Positions 61,111-64,000 of a stretch of DNA of 64,000 nt are shown here, piece by piece. A program made the translations under genes and the position numbers. The first letter of the stretch is position 1, and every line of letters begins with the position of its first letter. Origin of the DNA: Rhodococcoides fascians A25f (GTDB taxonomy: Bacteria > Actinomycetota > Actinomycetes > Mycobacteriales > Mycobacteriaceae); the NCBI RefSeq assembly GCF_000760935.2, contig NZ_CP049744.1:744001-808000 (forward strand), in the 5' to 3' direction. Below the pieces are notes generated by a model. The model searched no databases. It was not told the origin of the DNA and was given only the letters and a program-made list of their open reading frames with translations.

Positions 61111-61135
61111 TAAGTGGAGGAATGTCCTCCGCTTA
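61111..61135. promoter_or_regulatory. TetR operator site 2
   Basis: The arms TAAGTGGAGG and CCTCCGCTTA around AATGT pair at 9 of 10 positions, 20 bp before the TetR gene. Its core is the same as site 1, so one TetR dimer type may bind both and control both divergent genes. Confidence 0.75.
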
Positions 61136-61155
61136 TCGGGTGAAACGGACATCGA

Positions 61156-61827
61156 ATGAGTGTGAGAGCGGACACAGCGGCATCGAAGCCCCTAAGGGCA
61201 GATGCCGAACGCAATCGACGTCGCATCGTGGATGCGGCCCGTGAGCTGTTCGCCTCACATGGCATCGACATCACGCTCGACGACGTCGCGGCGCATGCCA
61301 AGGTGGGCGTCGGAACCGTCTATCGACGCTTCTCGTGCAAGGAAGAACTGATCGACGGTGTATTCGAGCAGCGACTCGAGGACATGCTCGCAACCGCAAA
61401 GCGGGCGCTCGAGGCGAAGGATCCATGGGAAGGGCTGGTGCAGTTCCTGGCCCAGGTCTGTGAGGGAATGTCGGCGGATCGTGGTCTCGGCGACGTCGTC
61501 CTGGGCTCGGACGAGGGCTGCCGCGGTATCGCACAGGTTCGCTCGCGCATCGATCCGTTCTTCGAGAAGATCGTCGATCGCGCGCTGGCATCCGGGCAGC
61601 TGCGACCGGACGTCGCGGTCAACGACTTCTATCCATTGCTCGGCATGATCGGCGCGAGCGTCGAATTCTCCAGCGCTGTCGACGCCGCCAACTGGCGTCG
61701 CTACTTCACCGTGTTGCTCGACGGTCTGCGGGGTGACGGTGTCCCGCGATCGACGCTGCCGGGGCGCCCGTTCACCAGCGAAGAAGTCGACGCGGCCAAA
61801 GCCGCGATGCACCGGCGTCGACGCTGA
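61156..61827 (+). CDS. TetR-family regulator of the divergent efflux pump
   Basis: A 223-residue regulator: AERNRRRIVDAARELFASHGIDITLDDVAAHAKVGVGTVYRRFSCKEELI is a canonical TetR HTH (about 18-65). The C-terminal domain senses an unknown ligand. Two similar palindromes lie between it and the divergent DHA2 pump, so autoregulation and efflux control are likely. Confidence 0.92.
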   Translation: MSVRADTAASKPLRADAERNRRRIVDAARELFASHGIDITLDDVAAHAKVGVGTVYRRFSCKEELIDGVFEQRLEDMLATAKRALEAKDPWEGLVQFLAQVCEGMSADRGLGDVVLGSDEGCRGIAQVRSRIDPFFEKIVDRALASGQLRPDVAVNDFYPLLGMIGASVEFSSAVDAANWRRYFTVLLDGLRGDGVPRSTLPGRPFTSEEVDAAKAAMHRRRR

Positions 61828-61860
61828 TCGTGAGGAATCCAAACTAGCCCTATGCGTTGT

Positions 61861-61886
61861 GTGACGCATCACGTAAGGTGCGTCAC
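61861..61886. promoter_or_regulatory. dyad upstream of the lipase gene
   Basis: GTGACGC (61861-61867) and GCGTCAC (61880-61886), a 7-bp inverted repeat with 12-bp spacer, 61 bp before the lipase start. Regulator unknown. Confidence 0.45.
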
Positions 61887-61947
61887 GATAAGTGCTACGC
61901 GGGGTAGTGCTCACTTGGTGACAAGTGGTCGACGTTGGGGGTTGTAC

Positions 61948-63249
61948 GTGCGTTCCAAGCGTGTGTTCGGTTCGGCTGTGGCGGTAGCAGCTGTGTTCAT
62001 CGGGGTGACAGCGCTCGCTCCGGCAGTATCGGCGGCACCCTCGACGGGTTCGACCGTCGAATCCGATTTCTACGTTCCGCCCAGTCCGCTTCCTGCCGGT
62101 TCGCCGGGTGACGTCATCCGTTCGGAGCCTTCGCATCTCGCTCTGTCGGTCCCCGGGATTAGCGGCCCGCTGCCCGGTGCCGCGACTCGAATCATGTACC
62201 GCAGCACCGACTCCAACGACGCGGCCAATGCCGTCACCGGCACCTACATCGATCCTGCCGCGGAATGGACCGGCCCGGGTCCGCGTCCGCTGGTGGTGCT
62301 CGCCCCGGGAACTCAGGGTCAGGGCGATCAGTGCGCGCCGTCGAAGATGCTCAACAACGTCATCACCTACACCCCGCCGCTCGGCTTCATGGTCGAGTAC
62401 GAGGTCCTCGCTGCGTATTCGCTGCTGTCCCAGGGCTATGGCGTCGTCATCACCGACTACGAGGGCCTCGGCACGCCCGGTGCGCACACGTACGTCAACC
62501 GCGCCTCGGAGGCGCACGCCGTGCTGGACGCGGCCCGCGCGGCCCAGAAATTGCAGGGCACCAAGATTTCCGGAGACGGTCCGGTGGCCGCGTACGGCTA
62601 CTCGCAGGGTGGTGGCGCTGCCGCTGCTGCAGCAGAACTCGCCGGTGAGTACGCACCGGAGATGAACCTCGTCGGCACCTACGCAGGCGCACCGCCGGCA
62701 GATCTGAAGGCAACTCTCGAGCAGGTGGACGGCACCATCCTCACCGGCGTCATCGGCTACACCCTCAACGGTCTCCTCAATTCCGACCCCGGTCTGCGGC
62801 CGATCGTCGACGAGAACATCAACGACGCAGGCAAGGCCATGCTGAATTTGGTGGCCAATCAGTGTGTGGGAGAAACGATTCTGAACGTCGGGCTGCACCG
62901 CACCAACGAGTACACCAAGACCGGCGAGCCGCTGTCGGTGGTGCTGGACAGGTTGCCCGTCGCTCAGGAGATCCTGGCCAAGAACAAGATCGGTGAGCGT
63001 ACTCCGAATGCACCGGTGCTGATCCAGTCCGGTACGTCCGACGACATCGTGCCCCACGGACAGGCAGTCGGTCTGGCCGGTGACTGGTGCGGCAAGGGTG
63101 CCACCGTGCAGCTGAGCTCCGCGCAGGTTCCGGCGATTGTGCCGGGATCCGGTGCAGGACACCTCATTCCAGATATCTTGGGTCTCGGCGAGGCGCAGAA
63201 TTGGATCAAGGATCGGTTCTACGGAGTGCCTGCGCCGTCGAACTGCTGA
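61948..63249 (+). CDS. secreted lipase (LIP family)
   Basis: A 433-residue exported lipase. A Sec signal peptide covers about residues 1-30 (VRSKRVFGSAVAVAAVF... with cleavage near VSAAP). The alpha/beta-hydrolase core has LAPGTQGQGDQC, ITDYEGLGTPGAHTYVNR, the nucleophile elbow GYSQGG, QSGTSDDIVPHGQ for the acid and GAGHLIP for the catalytic His. Cysteines suggest disulfides. GTG 61948 gives a good signal peptide; TTG two codons earlier is possible. Likely degrades extracellular lipids. Confidence 0.92.
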   Translation: MRSKRVFGSAVAVAAVFIGVTALAPAVSAAPSTGSTVESDFYVPPSPLPAGSPGDVIRSEPSHLALSVPGISGPLPGAATRIMYRSTDSNDAANAVTGTYIDPAAEWTGPGPRPLVVLAPGTQGQGDQCAPSKMLNNVITYTPPLGFMVEYEVLAAYSLLSQGYGVVITDYEGLGTPGAHTYVNRASEAHAVLDAARAAQKLQGTKISGDGPVAAYGYSQGGGAAAAAAELAGEYAPEMNLVGTYAGAPPADLKATLEQVDGTILTGVIGYTLNGLLNSDPGLRPIVDENINDAGKAMLNLVANQCVGETILNVGLHRTNEYTKTGEPLSVVLDRLPVAQEILAKNKIGERTPNAPVLIQSGTSDDIVPHGQAVGLAGDWCGKGATVQLSSAQVPAIVPGSGAGHLIPDILGLGEAQNWIKDRFYGVPAPSNC

Positions 63250-63258
63250 TCTGCTGAA

Positions 63259-63290
63259 GTACGGCCCGCGCGAGTCAGCGCGGGCCGTAC
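63259..63290. terminator. bidirectional terminator after lipase
   Basis: A perfect 13-bp inverted repeat (63259-63271, 63278-63290) with loop GAGTCA. Its right arm encodes the last codons of the convergent YnfA-like gene. Confidence 0.78.
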
Positions 63291-63604
63291 ATGATCACCG
63301 CGACGCCGATCAAGGCGATCGACGCGCCGGTGATGTCCCAGCGGTCGGGCCGAAAGCCGTCGACCACCATGGCCCAGAGCAGCGACCCAGCCACGAACAC
63401 GCCGCCGTACGCGGCGAGGATGCGGCCGAAGTTGGCGTCGGGTTGCAGCGTGGCGACAAAGCCGTAGGCACCGAGGGCGATCACCCCGGCTCCGGCCCAC
63501 AGCCATCCCCGATGCTCGCGAATTCCCTGCCACACCAGCCATGCCCCGCCGATCTCGAACAGGGCGGCCACCGCGAACAACATGACCGACTTCACAATGT
63601 TCAT
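63275..63604 (-). CDS. YnfA-family (UPF0060) membrane protein
   Basis: A 109-residue four-helix membrane protein: [61 protein letters not shown] and a last helix ending IMYGPR. These match UPF0060/YnfA, a small multidrug resistance-like family with possible cation export. It is convergent with the lipase and divergent from phoU. Confidence 0.92.
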   Translation of the reverse strand: MNIVKSVMLFAVAALFEIGGAWLVWQGIREHRGWLWAGAGVIALGAYGFVATLQPDANFGRILAAYGGVFVAGSLLWAMVVDGFRPDRWDITGASIALIGVAVIMYGPR

Positions 63605-63709
63605 GCGACAAAGGCTCCCACGGCACCAACCCGGTGTAGAAGGATGCGTTTGGGGGTACAGGCCTACAGGCCCCGCGTCGAGGGCTGATTCGGTAGGGGT
63701 GAGTAGTAC

Positions 63710-64000
63710 ATGAGGGACAGCTACACGGAGGCGCTCGACACTTTGGCGTCGGACCTGTCCGAAATGTCGAGAATCGCCGAGAAGGCAATGGAAGACGCCA
63801 CCCGGGCATTGCTGACGGCAGACATCGTCCTCGCCGAACAGACCATCGAATACCGCGAGGAGATCGACACTCTCGCGGTCGAATGGGAGCACGGAGCGTT
63901 CGGCTTTCTTGCCTTGCAGGCACCCGTTGCTCACGATCTACGCCGAGTCGTCTCCGGCATCAACATCGTCGCCGATCTACAGCGAATGGGCGGCCTTGCC
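63710..64000 (+). CDS. phoU: PhoU-type phosphate regulator (3' partial)
   Basis: The first 97 residues of a PhoU protein, cut by the window edge. [31 protein letters not shown] is the first helix pair, and [32 protein letters not shown] carries the conserved PhoU metal/helix motif (E/DxxxD-type segments). PhoU restrains the Pst/Pho phosphate system through the sensor kinase. ATG 63710 is the first plausible start. Confidence 0.88.
   Translation, partial: MRDSYTEALDTLASDLSEMSRIAEKAMEDATRALLTADIVLAEQTIEYREEIDTLAVEWEHGAFGFLALQAPVAHDLRRVVSGINIVADLQRMGGLA

Overview
The window is 64 kb of high-GC chromosomal DNA from an actinobacterium of the order Mycobacteriales. It is most likely a Rhodococcus of the fascians/Rhodococcoides type. 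The support is the gene order tyrA - TadA-associated protein - tadA - tRNA-Ser, the order ffs (SRP RNA) - Rv3722c-type aspartate aminotransferase, frequent GTG starts with 4-bp overlaps, MmpL and DUF222/HNH (13E12-type) proteins, and a mycothiol-nitroreductase-like DsbA protein. The genus is an inference. No phage, insertion sequence, CRISPR array or rRNA operon is visible.

Layout. 0-3 kb: a heterodimeric ABC exporter (first gene cut by the window edge). 3-7 kb: small proteins, tyrA, tadA, a CsbD stress protein and tRNA-Ser(CGA). 7.1-7.5 kb: a gene-free repeat field with G-rich tandem repeats and two copies of a 93-bp palindrome-ended element. 7.5-13 kb: two lipoproteins, a PHP-domain protein, YceI, a sterol-desaturase-type protein, a SOUL protein and an Rrf2 regulator. 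13-16 kb: TetR plus an MmpL transporter. 16-21 kb: a second heterodimeric ABC exporter, then tgt. 21-28 kb: an HNH endonuclease behind an SOS-like box and a stand-alone C-A-PCP-C NRPS. 28-30 kb: membrane proteins and a BlaI/M56 sensor pair. 30-37 kb: LysR, M20 hydrolase, MFS transporter, tryptophan dioxygenase, kynureninase and a PaaX-type regulator. 37-41 kb: YhhQ, a proline-rich membrane protein, GluQRS, a HAD hydrolase and an NTF2-like protein. 41-44 kb: rifamycin ADP-ribosyltransferase (arr) behind a rifamycin-associated element, followed by hydrolase and oxidoreductase genes. 44-46 kb: two divergent LysA-like proteins that have both lost the catalytic lysine. 46-54 kb: the complete kdp potassium system with KdpF and an additional 35-codon ORF. 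54-57.6 kb: LysR, an MFS carboxylate transporter and a hydroxybutyrate-dehydrogenase-type SDR. 57.6-58.2 kb: a second repeat field, tRNA-Ser(GGA) and SRP RNA. 58.2-64 kb: aminotransferase, MFS efflux pump with TetR and twin operators, secreted lipase, YnfA, and the start of phoU.

How it fits together. Several blocks read as self-contained regulated modules: TetR/MmpL, TetR/MFS, BlaI/M56, LysR with a kynurenine operon, LysR with a 3-hydroxybutyrate operon, KdpDE with Kdp-ATPase, and RAE with arr. Three genes (tgt, yhhQ, gluQ) belong to queuosine salvage and use, although they are not adjacent. The least explained items are the LysA-like pseudoenzyme pair beside kdp, the orphan NRPS with a terminal condensation domain, the small ORF leading the kdp operon, and the palindromic repeat fields that follow both tRNA-Ser genes in the same order.
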